From: Pseudomonas bubulae
GTDB lineage: Bacteria; Pseudomonadota; Gammaproteobacteria; Pseudomonadales; Pseudomonadaceae
Reading direction: 5' to 3'
NCBI RefSeq assembly: GCF_900618535.1
Contig: NZ_UYJA01000006.1
Location: 248,001-312,000 of the forward strand
Length of the DNA: 64,000 nt
The position numbers and the translations under genes are program-made. Under the pieces are notes generated by a model, which saw only the letters and a list, made by a program, of their open reading frames with translations, was not told the DNA's origin and made no database searches. Positions 35,448 to 44,343 of the stretch are shown in pieces (position 1 is the first letter of the stretch; each line of letters starts with the position of its first letter).

Positions 35448-37145
35448 ATGACAGATCAGGCTCAGAAGCCCTCATCTACAACAGGTACTGAAAGCCACTC
35501 GATAGCTTCAGAGTCAGTGGCAAATTCTGTATTGGAGGTGCAGGCCACATCAGACATGCCAGGTCCTCGTAGAAAGATGAATGTCATCGGCGGACAGTTG
35601 GCGCAATTACGTAGCGACCTCGAAAATTCGTTATGTCAGCGTATCGATGTTAACGAAATTGGCGACTCCATCACATGGGGTATGTCCACCACAGGTCAAA
35701 GCGCTACAGATCCACGGACGGGGTCGCTTACTGATCCACGAAACAATATGACAGCTCCTAGCTGGTCGAATTTATTTCACCAGTGGATGGGGGACCAGTT
35801 CTTTCGAATGAGTGCACCAACGTCTGCAGAGCCAGGAAAAGTCGTCTACAGCAAGTCGCTGGACCTATGGCCATCAAGCCCCAGCTTTACGCTATCTGCA
35901 TTCGCAACCTCTGAAGGTGAGCTGGCCAACACCAACGCTACGCTTCGCCGTTACATTGATTATGTTACTGACGGTAAATCAATTAGCTGGAATATGTACG
36001 GAGATGAGTTTACATTTGTGTACTCTCAACTAGGCAATGGTGCTGAGTACGAATTATTTGTAGATGGCGTTAGCCAGGGCAGATTTACTACTGCTGGGAC
36101 TGCTGCATTTAAAACCTCCCGTACACATTTACTTAGTCTTGGTAAACACAAAGTACAGATAGTGAAGCGCGGGAATCTGTCATCAACACTGCGTATAGAA
36201 GCAGTACGCATAAATAAGACGCTGAATTTCCGGAATAATGGAATCATCGGCAGAAGTACAGCGAACTGGCTTCCAGGGGCTGGTTTGCTTGATAGTGCTG
36301 TTACGACGTCGGACAGCTATCTGCTCATAATGCTTGGTACTAATGACAGGGCCCAGACGAATCAACCGACAAGCCCAAGTAGAATTACTGAAAATCTTTT
36401 TGCAATTTTATCTTGGCTTCAAACCCAAAGGCCTCTTGCACGTCCAATTCTTCTTTGCGCAAACGAGGCCGATCAAGACGTGGGGGCGACGTACTTCTAC
36501 GATATGCATGACGTTCGCGGAGCGATCAGTGTTGCAGCTCACTCAAAAGCTGTTGACTTTGTTGATTTTTACGAAGTAACACGAGCAGCATTAACAGCTG
36601 GTCTGCCTTACTTGTCAGATGGTCTCCATCCAAACGATCTTGGGCACTTCTTGATGTCGAGGGTTATCATCGACGCCGTGTGCAATGCTGAGCTTGGAGC
36701 GTTTGGAAATGGAGTCCCACTGTCTTCCAGACCAGTGCTTGATTTGAACGATCCGTCTTTAGCCGGTCCAGGGTACGCTGGCAGTTTGACCCTCAATAAG
36801 CCTTCAACCCAACCTGGCTTCGTTGTTCCATTCCAGCAGGGGGATGGCCGAGCATTCCAGTGGTATCTCCCCCTTAACGGTGATCGCCCAATAATGCGTG
36901 TATGCACAGCCACCGGGGCATGGATATCCCGGGAGATGGCGATGCGCGCTGAAACATTACAAGTTGCCGGTGGCACTATGTCCGGCGTATTCAAAACGGC
37001 AACGTACACTCTGTCGACTTTACCATCGGTAAGCGGTAATGCAGCTGCTTTGATTTGGGTTAGTGACCTTACTGATGGTGCATTCCATTGCTACTGTGAT
37101 GGCGCAGTTTGGCGAAGAATGGATACTAAAGCTATCGCATCCTAA
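35448..37145 (+). CDS. SGNH hydrolase tail protein (copy 2)
   Basis: 565 residues from ATG 35448 (AAGGA upstream). It aligns along most of its length with the C-terminal 520 residues of copy 1: NEIGDSITWGM, LGTNDRAQTNQPTSPSRITE (identical 20-residue block), and LHPNDLGHF. The N-terminus is a short Ser/Thr-rich tail, not the anchor of copy 1. It is AT-richer in third positions, so divergence or import from a related phage is more likely than a fresh duplication. Confidence 0.8.
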   Translation: MTDQAQKPSSTTGTESHSIASESVANSVLEVQATSDMPGPRRKMNVIGGQLAQLRSDLENSLCQRIDVNEIGDSITWGMSTTGQSATDPRTGSLTDPRNNMTAPSWSNLFHQWMGDQFFRMSAPTSAEPGKVVYSKSLDLWPSSPSFTLSAFATSEGELANTNATLRRYIDYVTDGKSISWNMYGDEFTFVYSQLGNGAEYELFVDGVSQGRFTTAGTAAFKTSRTHLLSLGKHKVQIVKRGNLSSTLRIEAVRINKTLNFRNNGIIGRSTANWLPGAGLLDSAVTTSDSYLLIMLGTNDRAQTNQPTSPSRITENLFAILSWLQTQRPLARPILLCANEADQDVGATYFYDMHDVRGAISVAAHSKAVDFVDFYEVTRAALTAGLPYLSDGLHPNDLGHFLMSRVIIDAVCNAELGAFGNGVPLSSRPVLDLNDPSLAGPGYAGSLTLNKPSTQPGFVVPFQQGDGRAFQWYLPLNGDRPIMRVCTATGAWISREMAMRAETLQVAGGTMSGVFKTATYTLSTLPSVSGNAAALIWVSDLTDGAFHCYCDGAVWRRMDTKAIAS

Positions 37146-37175
37146 TACTTAGACCCCGCAAGTAAATTCAATTAA

Positions 37176-37199
37176 GCCCACACGTTGTGGGCTTTTTTC
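37176..37199 (+). terminator. Rho-independent terminator
   Basis: AGCCCACA-CGT-TGTGGGCT then TTTTT, ending the tail operon ahead of the endolysin. Confidence 0.8.
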
Positions 37200-37214
37200 C
37201 GCCCGGAGAATGCC

Positions 37215-37820
37215 ATGCCCATCACCGTGCAGCAACTGCTGCAGATATTCCCAAGCGCCGGCCAAGATGCTGGCGTTTTTGTTCCTGTCTTAAACGCCGC
37301 GATGAACCGGTACCAGATTGTTGGGCTGAAGCGAGTCGCGGCCTTTATCGCCCAGGTTGGCCACGAGTCTGGCCAGTTGACGCGCCTCGTGGAGAACCTG
37401 AACTACAGCGCTGATGTTTTGCGTAAAACCTGGCCAAGTCGTTTCGATGTGGAATTAGCCAAAGCAGTCGCACGCAAGCCCGAGCAGATCGCAAACATCG
37501 CCTACGGCAACCGTATGGGTAACACCGTCCCCGGCGACGGCTGGAGGTACCGCGGACGCGGCCTGATCCAAGTCACCGGTAAGAATAACTACCGCGCTTG
37601 CGGTGAGGTTCTGGGCCTGGACTTGATCGCGCAACCTGAGCTGCTGGAAAAACCACAGCACGCCAGCATGTCAGCTGCGTGGTTCTGGGCAACCAATGGG
37701 CTCAACACCCTGGCCGATGCTGGCAAGTTCGACGCAATCACCCAGCGCATCAATGGTGGCCAAACCGGCGCTGCGGATCGTCAGGCGCTGTATGCTCGGA
37801 CGCTGAAGGTATTGGCGTGA
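37215..37820 (+). CDS. GH19-type endolysin
   Basis: 201 residues from ATG 37215. Chitinase-19 fold: FIAQVGHESGQLTRLVENLNY with catalytic-type Glu, then YGNRMGNTVPGDGWRYRGRG and LIQVTGKNNY. Degrades peptidoglycan at lysis. No signal peptide, so export depends on the holin. The first 13 codons resemble those left in the broken lysin at 45334. Confidence 0.9.
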   Translation: MPITVQQLLQIFPSAGQDAGVFVPVLNAAMNRYQIVGLKRVAAFIAQVGHESGQLTRLVENLNYSADVLRKTWPSRFDVELAKAVARKPEQIANIAYGNRMGNTVPGDGWRYRGRGLIQVTGKNNYRACGEVLGLDLIAQPELLEKPQHASMSAAWFWATNGLNTLADAGKFDAITQRINGGQTGAADRQALYARTLKVLA

Positions 37821-38191
37821 CGCAGGGGCCTTGGAAACTGACAGGTATGGGGCTTGCACTGGCCCTGCTGCTGGTGTTGGGCGCCGCTGGCGGGGCCTGG
37901 CTGGCTGCATGTTACTACCGACCGCTGCTTGATACCGCAAACGCAGGCCTCACCACGGCCAAGCAGGCCCGCGGCAACCTCGAAACCCTTGCGGGCGAGC
38001 AAGGAAGGAAGCTTAGCGAACTAGTTCTGGCTGGTGAGCTGCGGGAGCGGAGTGCGGCAATGGTCATAGCTAAAGCCAAGGAAGAGGCCCAGCCAGACTA
38101 CGCGGCAGCCAATAAATTGCTGCAGGAGCGAACTGGTGGTGATCCAGCTGAAGCTGCAGCATCGATCATTGATCAGGAACTTGGCTTATGA
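37817..38191 (+). CDS. i-spanin (Rz-like)
   Basis: 124 residues from GTG 37817 overlapping the endolysin stop. One N-terminal transmembrane helix (MGLALALLLVLGAAGGAWLAA) followed by a periplasmic coiled coil. Acts with the lipoprotein encoded next to fuse inner and outer membranes at lysis. Confidence 0.78.
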   Translation: MTQGPWKLTGMGLALALLLVLGAAGGAWLAACYYRPLLDTANAGLTTAKQARGNLETLAGEQGRKLSELVLAGELRERSAAMVIAKAKEEAQPDYAAANKLLQERTGGDPAEAAASIIDQELGL

Positions 38192-38445
38192 AGTGGCTGC
38201 TGATGGTGTTGGTGGTCGTAATTGCAGGGTGCGCTAACGGAGAGCCTGAGGTACGAATTATCCGTATTGAGGTGCCGGTGTCAGTCCCTTGCAAAACTCA
38301 GGAAGTAGCGGTTCCAGCTTGGGCTGTAATCGGTTTAAAGAAAGTCGATTCACTGGAAATGAAGGTAAGAGCGTTGCTTGCTGAGCGACGGCAGCGGGTC
38401 GGGTACGAACGCGAGCTGCTTGCCGCCGTGGGTAGCTGTCGTTAG
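38188..38445 (+). CDS. o-spanin lipoprotein (Rz1-like)
   Basis: 85 residues. Signal peptide with lipobox VIAGC (Cys15). Follows the Rz-like gene with a 4-nt overlap rather than being nested in it, as it is in the remnant at 45496. Confidence 0.75.
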   Translation: MKWLLMVLVVVIAGCANGEPEVRIIRIEVPVSVPCKTQEVAVPAWAVIGLKKVDSLEMKVRALLAERRQRVGYERELLAAVGSCR

Positions 38446-38450
38446 ACGTG

Positions 38451-38741
38451 TCAGAACTCAGGCAGGGCTCCTAAATTGTCTCCCCTGGAACTGTTCTTGT
38501 TTGTAGTAAGGAAAGTATTTTCGAAGAGGTGCACGCGAGCCCCCATGGCCCAACGGCCGTCAGCGTTTTGGACTCTTGTTTGAAAGGTAGCCTTATCCAA
38601 TCGAATGAGATCAGCGACAAATGCTCGTTCTACCGTCCTGGTAGAACCAATTTTCCCAGGAAGCTCTTCGCGGACGTGCACATATTCAATGTGTTCTTTT
38701 TCCTTACTGTATCTAACAGCAGTAATGCAAAAGTCAGTCAT
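38451..38741 (-). CDS. DUF3892-like protein
   Basis: 96 residues. ITAVRYSKEKEHIEYVHV followed by a beta-rich core and ADLIRLDKATFQT matches the small DUF3892 family, widespread in phages and defence-rich regions with unknown function. It is opposite in strand to the lysis genes and next to attR, a moron position. Confidence 0.65.
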   Translation of the reverse strand: MTDFCITAVRYSKEKEHIEYVHVREELPGKIGSTRTVERAFVADLIRLDKATFQTRVQNADGRWAMGARVHLFENTFLTTNKNSSRGDNLGALPEF

Positions 38742-38962
38742 TTTTAACCCTACATGGATGGCGATATGCCTCTATTAAGGTGGGGAGCTTTCAAGGACAT
38801 TGCAATGCTAGGCAGAAAATATCGCTCTAGCTGCTAGGTGCCCATGAGGGAAAAGGTTATGTCTGTGGGGATTTTCTTGCTCGGTAGGAACCCAGTGCGG
38901 CATAGATCGAGATCTATGGGCTCTGGGAGCCTACTGAGAGGTCTTTATTTAAGCGTGTTTAG

Positions 38963-40130
38963 GGAATCTCCGAACAAGTTTTCAAATGTGCTGAAATACG
39001 CCTGACCACCTGATCCGAGCCGCCTATGAGCCAGATGAGCTTTTCCGATTTCGAATACGCCGGCAAGCGCAAGCAGACACGCCGCGAACGCTTCCTCGCC
39101 GAGATGGATCAGGTCGTGCCCTGGACGGGTCTGCTGGGCCTGATCGAGCCGTTCTACCCCAAGGCCGGTGGCGGCAGAAAACCCTATCCTCTGGAAACCA
39201 TGCTGCGTATTCATCTGTTGCAGAATTGGTTTTCCCTGAGCGATCCGACCATGGAAGAAACGCTCTACGAAATCACGCCCATGCGCCAGTTTGCACGTTT
39301 GACCTTGAGCGCCCCGATACCTGAAGACACCACGATCATGAATTTCCGGCACTTATTGGAAAAGCATCAGCTTGCACCTGCAATCCTCGCGGTCATCAAT
39401 GGTTATTTGCAGGGCAAAGGCATGTCTCTGCGTCAGGGCACTATCGTCGATGCCACCATTATTCATGCTCCCAGTTCGACTAAAAACGAAGAGGGAAAGC
39501 GCGACCCCGAGATGCATCAGACCAAAAAAGGTAACCAGTATTTCTTCGGAATGAAGGCCCATATTGGCGCTGATGTCGAGTCCGGCTTGGTTCATCACGT
39601 CCACGGCACCGCCGCCAACGTCGCCGATGTCACACAGGTCGCCGAGCTTTTGCATGGCGAAGAAAATGCAGTGTATGCAGACGCCGGATACACCGGCGTT
39701 GAGAAGCGTGAAGAGCATGAAAATCGTGAAGTGATCTGGCAAATCGCGGCGCGCCGCAGCACCTATTCCAAGTTGAATAAACGCAGCGTGCTCTACAAGG
39801 CCAAGCGCAAGATTGAGTACTGCAAAGCCCAGACACGGGCCAAGGTCGAACATCCGTTTCGGGTGATCAAATGCCAATTTGGGTACGTGAAAGTGCGCTT
39901 TCGTGGGCTGATGAAAAACACGGCTCAGTTGACCACATTGTTCGCCCTGTCGAACCTGTGGATGGCTCGAAAACAACTGATGGGTATGGGCGAGTTGCGC
40001 GCTTAACATGGAAAACCGGGCGAAAAACGCCCTCGATGAACACTGCATCAGGTCGTTTTGAGCAAATAGCGCTGCGTGCCGTGCAAATTACGACTTGCGG
40101 CCGCCGCGCAGCAAGTTGATCGGAGCATCC
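38963..40130. mobile_element. IS5-family insertion sequence
   Basis: About 1168 bp with imperfect inverted ends: GGAATCTCCGAACAAGTT on the left and, reading inward on the minus strand, GGATGCTCCGATCAACTT. Flanks are TTAG (38959-38962) and TTAA (40131-40134), one base off a perfect IS5-type YTAR duplication. It carries one intact transposase gene. Confidence 0.85.
39026..40006 (+). CDS. IS5-family transposase
   Basis: 326 residues. DUF772-type N-terminus (SFSDFEYAGKRKQTRRERFL, PLETMLRIHLLQNWF). DDE catalytic residues are in IVDATIIHA, VYADAGYTGV and the basic segment before KVEHPFRVIK. Length is normal for IS5 of the IS5 subgroup and the frame is intact, so the element may be active and could also mobilise the MITE at 8198. 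Confidence 0.93.
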   Translation: MSQMSFSDFEYAGKRKQTRRERFLAEMDQVVPWTGLLGLIEPFYPKAGGGRKPYPLETMLRIHLLQNWFSLSDPTMEETLYEITPMRQFARLTLSAPIPEDTTIMNFRHLLEKHQLAPAILAVINGYLQGKGMSLRQGTIVDATIIHAPSSTKNEEGKRDPEMHQTKKGNQYFFGMKAHIGADVESGLVHHVHGTAANVADVTQVAELLHGEENAVYADAGYTGVEKREEHENREVIWQIAARRSTYSKLNKRSVLYKAKRKIEYCKAQTRAKVEHPFRVIKCQFGYVKVRFRGLMKNTAQLTTLFALSNLWMARKQLMGMGELRA

Positions 40131-40385
40131 TTAACGGGCACTAAAGCTGTTTTTTTGCACAGTGCTTTATGATGAAACATTTTGCGGAAGATTCGCTCAC
40201 TGGATGGCGAGCGGTGAGCGAGCAACATTTTGACTTATTCACCAACCATGGCGGCCATTGGCCTAGGCTTGTGGATCTGCGATCGCTGTGAGTATTGCGA
40301 GTGTGGCGGGAAAAGGATCTGAGGTCTGATTATGGTTTTCTCCTATATCAGCATTAGGTGATACCTTTAAGCCATCATTCTAAAA
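40131..40385. other. Intergenic DNA after IS5, no gene seen
   Basis: About 255 bp (380 bp counting the IS end). I see no supported gene or RNA. Confidence 0.45.
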
Positions 40386-40658
40386 ATGGAGGTTACGGCT
40401 GTGGTAATACGCATAACTAACTGTCGAGATGTAGAAATCACGGGCACGAAAATATTTGGGCCGGACAATGGATTTGAAATTTTTGACTCCGAAGATGTCA
40501 AAGTGAAAAATGTGTATTGCGAGACACGCACGGCTGTTTATGGCGAACGAGTGAGGGGGCTTAAGGTGACAAACCTCTCGCATGATGATCGAGGTGGGAT
40601 TAATCGTCTGACATTGCTTGCAGTCTTGGTTCGGAGAGCTGCTCATGGCAATGTTTGA
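40386..40658 (+). CDS. Small beta-helix-like protein, attR-proximal
   Basis: 90 residues as drawn. The repeating pattern VIRITNCRDVEITGTKIFG, FEIFDSEDVKVKNVYC, VRGLKVTNLSHD fits three or four turns of a right-handed beta-helix. It is AT-rich and next to the attachment site, a moron position. It overlaps the next frame by 14 nt. The two may be one split gene or a coupled pair. Function unknown. Confidence 0.45.
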   Translation: MEVTAVVIRITNCRDVEITGTKIFGPDNGFEIFDSEDVKVKNVYCETRTAVYGERVRGLKVTNLSHDDRGGINRLTLLAVLVRRAAHGNV

Positions 40659-40929
40659 CCTCAGGGATTCAAGCGAAATAAAGCTTGAGCGCTGCCAGAC
40701 TACTTCTGAAACATTACTTTCTGGTGAGAATGTTAAAGATGTGGTGGCGACAGACTGTAAAGCAGGCGCAAGCGTAATTTCGCAGAGTCCACCGTTACCG
40801 CCAGTCCCAATCTCCAGCTTGAGGAAAGCGCTGAATTTTGCCATGGGGCAGCTATGGGCTTTAGGTCTGGGGATTTTAATTGCTGTTGTTGCTGCTGTCG
40901 TAATTTTTAGGTTTGGATTAATCCAATAG
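40645..40929 (+). CDS. Short beta-helix plus C-terminal membrane anchor
   Basis: 94 residues from ATG 40645, with GGAGAG 8 nt upstream. It starts with one more beta-helix-like turn (DLRDSSEIKLERCQTTSE, NVKDVVATDCKAG) and ends in a transmembrane helix (LWALGLGILIAVVAAVVIF). The soluble part continues the pattern of the preceding gene, so together they may form one membrane-anchored beta-helix. Confidence 0.5.
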   Translation: MAMFDLRDSSEIKLERCQTTSETLLSGENVKDVVATDCKAGASVISQSPPLPPVPISSLRKALNFAMGQLWALGLGILIAVVAAVVIFRFGLIQ

Positions 40930-41093
40930 CCAACTGGGTTGTTTTCCCGGCAGAACGTCGGGAGAGTTGAGAAAACCCCCAGTGACTTTCCGAGTGACAT
41001 CGTTACTCGGTATCCAGCAGCGTTGGGCGTCGTTGCAGCGAGCGCCGGTTGCTGGAGTCCCGTATTTACTGGCGCTGAGTAAGTCCAGCTTGA

Positions 41094-41156
41094 ATGGGGT
41101 GCTAGGGGTCGAGTGTTCGAATCACTCCGTCCCGACCATATTCTTCAATGACTTAG
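41094..41156 (+). repeat. attR / shared att of tandem elements
   Basis: Copy of tRNA-Pro from the anticodon loop to CCA and beyond. The 5' half of the tRNA is absent, so it is not a functional tRNA. A second integrase lies 62 nt to its right in the same orientation as the first, so this is also the left att of a second integrated element. Confidence 0.93.
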
Positions 41157-41184
41157 GCCAATGTCCCCGACATTGGCCTTTTTC
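41155..41184 (+). terminator. Terminator after attR
   Basis: GGCCAATGTC-CCC-GACATTGGCC stem with TTTTT, in the same relative place as the terminator at 404-425. Confidence 0.78.
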
Positions 41185-41217
41185 ATTTTCGGGAGATTTT
41201 CGGGGCTTTTCCGCTTT

Positions 41218-41925
41218 TCATCCCTGCCTCCTCTTCAAAATTGTCAGAACCGGACCTCGTGAGTCGGTTGCTGATACCATATTTGCAGCCTCAATCAGTT
41301 GCCCCAGCTCGGCGCCGGAGTAGTGACTGGTGATGCTACCGCTCTTGTGCCCGAGCAATGCCTTGCGGTCTTCCTCGGTTACGCCTGCTGCCCGAAGCCG
41401 TCGGCCAAACGTGTGTTTCAAGTCGTGAATCCTGATCGACTGATAGCCAGGGTGAGCGGGGCGAAGGTTTTTCTCCTGCCAGAGTTTCGCCGCTCTCACT
41501 CGCGCCTTCTTCCAGGCTGAGTCATTCATCCGGTGCATTGCGGAGCCGTTGTAGGGGAATACCCATTCCTTGCTGATACCGCGCTGCTTCTCAATGATCG
41601 ATATGGCCACGGTGTTGAGCACCACCAGACGCTCATCACCATTCTTCACTCCCGACCGCTCATGCCGGCCGCCAAAATCGGCCGGTATCAGAAACACACT
41701 GGTGCCCAGTTCCGCTCCCGCAATCTCCCAATCCCACTTCAATGTGCAAACCTCCTGCTCGCGACAGCCCGTGTTCACCTTGAACAAGGCCATCGTCTGC
41801 AAGTGGGCGGGCAACTCGCCAAAAAGAATCGACTGCTCTTCCCAGGACATGGGGTAGGGCTTGCGGCTCGATTTCTTCTCTTCCAGTTTTGTCAGCATGG
41901 GCACGCTGTCCAGCCAAAGCAGCTT
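41218..41925 (-). pseudogene. 5'-truncated second phage integrase
   Basis: 228 codons from an internal ATG at 41904, and about seven more in frame (to LLWLDSVPM). It matches residues 155-394 of the integrase at 468 closely, including all catalytic residues (NTGCREQE, HDLKHTFGRRL, LLGHK, SHYS). The N-terminal arm- and core-binding domains are lost. It is the relic of an element inserted at the same tRNA-Pro. Confidence 0.88.
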
Positions 41926-42066
41926 TTGTGCACCGGGTATCGGTCTTATCGACTTGATCCCAGATCCGCATATTCATGGACACGACAAAATCCTTGCCGC
42001 GATCTACGCAGCATCAAGAAGGGGTAGGGGAAATATGAGTTGCTAAACATTATCATTCGTATTTAA

Positions 42067-42084
42067 GATATGTTATTACGTTTC
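42067..42084 (+). promoter_or_regulatory. Possible Zur box upstream of ykgO
   Basis: GATATGTTATTACGTTTC is an imperfect palindrome (12 of 18 positions self-complementary) resembling the gammaproteobacterial Zur motif with its GTTAT core. It lies 25-42 nt before the ykgO start, where zinc-responsive control of this paralogue is known in other bacteria. Weak single-site match. Confidence 0.4.
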
Positions 42085-42108
42085 AACTCACCGCAAGGAG
42101 CCTCACCG

Positions 42109-42264
42109 ATGAAAGTGCTGTCCTCACTCAAAGAAGCGAAAAATCGTCACCGTGACTGCCAGATCGTTAAGCGCCGTGGCCGTATTTATGTGATCTGCAA
42201 AACCAATCCGAAATTCAAGGCTCGCCAGGGCGCAGCGAAGAACAAGAACAAAGGCAAGGGCTGA
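42109..42264 (+). CDS. ykgO: Ribosomal protein L36 paralogue, zinc-free type
   Basis: 51 residues: MKVLSSLKEAKNRHRDCQIV then KRRGRIYVICKTNPKFKARQ and a basic tail. It matches the YkgO (C-minus) form of L36, lacking the full Cys3His zinc ligand set of RpmJ. Replaces L36 under zinc starvation and spares zinc. AAGGAG sits 9 nt before ATG 42109. Slightly longer than the usual 41-47 residues because of a Lys-rich end. Confidence 0.9.
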   Translation: MKVLSSLKEAKNRHRDCQIVKRRGRIYVICKTNPKFKARQGAAKNKNKGKG

Positions 42265-42266
42265 CC

Positions 42267-42690
42267 TTACGCAACGTCGGCTTTGCGTTGATCCGCCCGG
42301 TCGGCAGCAAGGTCTGTCGCCAGTTCCTCGGCGCGGGCCTGGCCGTACTCATTGGCTCGGGGACGAATCAGTGACTCGGCAAGATCATGCAGGGCTGTAG
42401 GGTGTTGCCTGGACTTGGCTGGGTCCAGAGCCGTGTATGCAGCGTCCACCGGCAACGATTTCGCAAATCATCTGCTCGATCGGATATTCGCGGTTGTCGG
42501 TCAGCAGAGGGGCGATGTGTTCTTGTGCGCCGAGGTGTTCGGCCAGTGCTTCGTATAGTGATTGTGGTGTCACCAATGTCACCTGTTTACCGAAGGGGCG
42601 CGGCGCCGTGACGGTGTCGCCGCAGATCAGGCTGTTGATGGCATCGTAAAGCAAGTCCGGGCCTTCGACGGTATCCAGAAAGTCAGTCAT
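42267..42690 (-). pseudogene. Frameshifted small accessory gene
   Basis: Two overlapping minus frames join to one protein: MTDFLDTVEGPDLLYDAINS...EYPIEQMICEIVAGG (from 42690), then AAYTALDPAKSRQHPTALHD...ANEYGQARAEELATDLAADR in the next frame to 42267. The shift lies near 42450. Unknown family, resembling small helical proteins of conjugative or phage islands. Its start overlaps the stop of the gene upstream (ATGA), so they were an operon. Confidence 0.55.
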
Positions 42691-42866
42691 GGCAGCGGCT
42701 CCTGTTCGAGTTTACGTGCGAAAGCACAGGCATCGTTATGCTCGCGGCGAAAGCCTTTCACCTTGCCGGTACCGGTATCGACGATGTGGAAGAACTCGCC
42801 ACTCACTGGCTCTACCCGGTAGCGCGGGGCGTTCTTCGGTGGGGTGGCGCCGTCAAGCCCAGGCGA
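42687..42866 (-). pseudogene. Small accessory gene, start not found
   Basis: Minus frame ending at 42687 with NAPRYRVEPVSGEFFHIVDT, then GTGKVKGFRREHNDACAFAR, a short conserved-looking protein pattern seen in Pseudomonas mobile elements. No ATG in frame before upstream stops, so it is probably truncated or uses a weak start. Confidence 0.4.
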
Positions 42867-43108
42867 AGCGCGACGAACATATTGCGGCGCTGGTTTATTG
42901 CGAGCGCTACATCATAGTAAGCGCGTTGACTTGGGGTCATGGTCGCCTGCAGAGCTGTGGATTATTCATCTTCACTTCTTTCGCTGACATTCATGGGGGT
43001 GAAATGAGTTTTTGAAGTTGGCTAGGATTTAGTATTTATGCGCTGAAATTTAATGAACCCTTTGAAGGGGAGAGCTTCTAAAGTCATTCAGTCCATCGGA
43101 GGCGTGCT

Positions 43109-43645
43109 GTGACTAAGATCATTACTGAGGAAATCCGGCTTCATCAGGAGTCGCCCTCAGACGTTTTTCTATTTGGCACTCCTAAAGATCGTCTAGATTT
43201 CTATCGGAGAGAAATTCACTATGAAACAAGTTTGCTCTCGAATAGAACGAACGCATATTTAACGGCCCAATCGTTCTTGGTTATTGCGTTTGCCTCTTCA
43301 ATGGCGAACCTCAATCCCAGATGGGGCGAGCTTTTTACCTTGGTTGTACCAACCTTGATGGCCATCCTAGGAATATTTAGCTCATTGCATGCCTGGCCTG
43401 GGTTTAGGGCCTCGTATGTCATCATTGATCATTGGCATTTCAAACAAAGTCACTTATTGCGAAGTGACCCGGTTATGGGGGAGGCCTATGATGACTCACC
43501 CTTATTTAACGAAAAAGAATCGAGTCAGCAGGGGTATCGCAAATCGCTAATGTTCTCTATGAGGACACCATGGCTATTTGTAATTTTTTGGGCGCTGCTT
43601 GCAGGTTTTTGTATTTATGTTCAGCTCACTAATTCTAGTCCGTGA
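43109..43645 (+). CDS. Membrane protein, unknown
   Basis: 178 residues. Helical N-terminus (FYRREIHYETSLLSNRTNAY), two central transmembrane segments (about 50-68 and 73-92), an extended loop and a final one (WLFVIFWALLAGFCIYV). The layout with RTNAYLTAQSFL recalls small RipA-like or SLATT-like membrane proteins, but I cannot place it. AT-rich, isolated, own ribosome site (GGAGG before GTG 43109). Confidence 0.6.
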   Translation: MTKIITEEIRLHQESPSDVFLFGTPKDRLDFYRREIHYETSLLSNRTNAYLTAQSFLVIAFASSMANLNPRWGELFTLVVPTLMAILGIFSSLHAWPGFRASYVIIDHWHFKQSHLLRSDPVMGEAYDDSPLFNEKESSQQGYRKSLMFSMRTPWLFVIFWALLAGFCIYVQLTNSSP

Positions 43646-43845
43646 GCCTGGTAAACCTTTTCTATGATGGCTGACATTTCACCGTAGACTTTCCACAGCT
43701 TTCATTCCCTCCAACCTGCTCAGCGAGCGGCCTGCAGTGATGCTTTCCGTTCAGGCTGCGCTATGCGTCTCGCGCTCTGCCTGAATGCGCAGGTAAATCT
43801 CCTCCCGGTGACCCACCGCGTGTGGCCAATCAGAAGATTAACTTT

Positions 43846-44050
43846 ATGACGCGGGAGCTATACGACAAGGCAGCAGCGCTTAAAAGCGCAGCGTTTGCAG
43901 CTGTTGTGGGTTCCGTGGCGAGCAGAGCGATTATTGATTAAGGGACGAATGCCAGCGGCAGCTTTATAAAGTTTGCAGATGGCATGTTGATCACATGGGG
44001 TATACGCATCATCAGTTATGGCGCAGGGGGTGATCTTCGCGCAGGACGCG
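43846..44050 (+). pseudogene. Tail-fibre gene remnant
   Basis: 31 codons from ATG 43846 end at TAA 43939-43941. The same frame goes on as GTNASGSFIKFADGMLITWG, a phrase typical of phage and R-pyocin tail-fibre tips. A nonsense change and loss of the rest are indicated. Confidence 0.6.
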
Positions 44051-44051
44051 G

Positions 44052-44254
44052 TTGGCGCCTTTGATTGCTGTCGAAGTTCAGTGGATCGAGCAGGAGCGTA
44101 AGTTTGTGGATGAGCAGTTGGAGGCCATCGAGGATGGCGAGCAGGTGCGGGTACGGAGCGCTTGTGGCGCGACTACCGTACTCAGATTCGAGCCTGGAAA
44201 CTGGATGCAAAGGGCTATCCCGATTCAAACATGCGGCCATTACGCCCAAGCTAG
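44052..44254 (+). pseudogene. Tail fibre assembly gene remnant
   Basis: IAVEVQWIEQERKFVDEQLE at the start and WRDYRTQIRAWKLDAKGYPD at the end are in different frames (shift near 44150), together matching tail-fibre assembly (Tfa-like) proteins. It follows the fibre remnant as in intact phages. Confidence 0.65.
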
Positions 44255-44343
44255 CCTGGGAGAAGTCCCGGTCGTCCAGTCGATGACCCACATTCCCACA
44301 TTTGTGCGAAGATCAGGGCGTAGATCACGTATGGAGTTGCCAC

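Noticed and set aside
41094..41142. Second tRNA-Pro gene
   Set aside because: Only the half from the anticodon loop onward is present; the acceptor 5' strand and D arm are missing. It is an att repeat.
41936..42046. Plus-strand frame GIGLIDLIPDPHIHGHDKIL upstream of ykgO
   Set aside because: It looks protein-like over about 30 codons, but it is continuous with antisense integrase sequence and has no start. I could not tell a gene fragment from chance.
43680..43840. Minus-strand stretch GHREEIYLRIQAERE as a gene remnant
   Set aside because: Too short and without start, stop context or a recognisable family.
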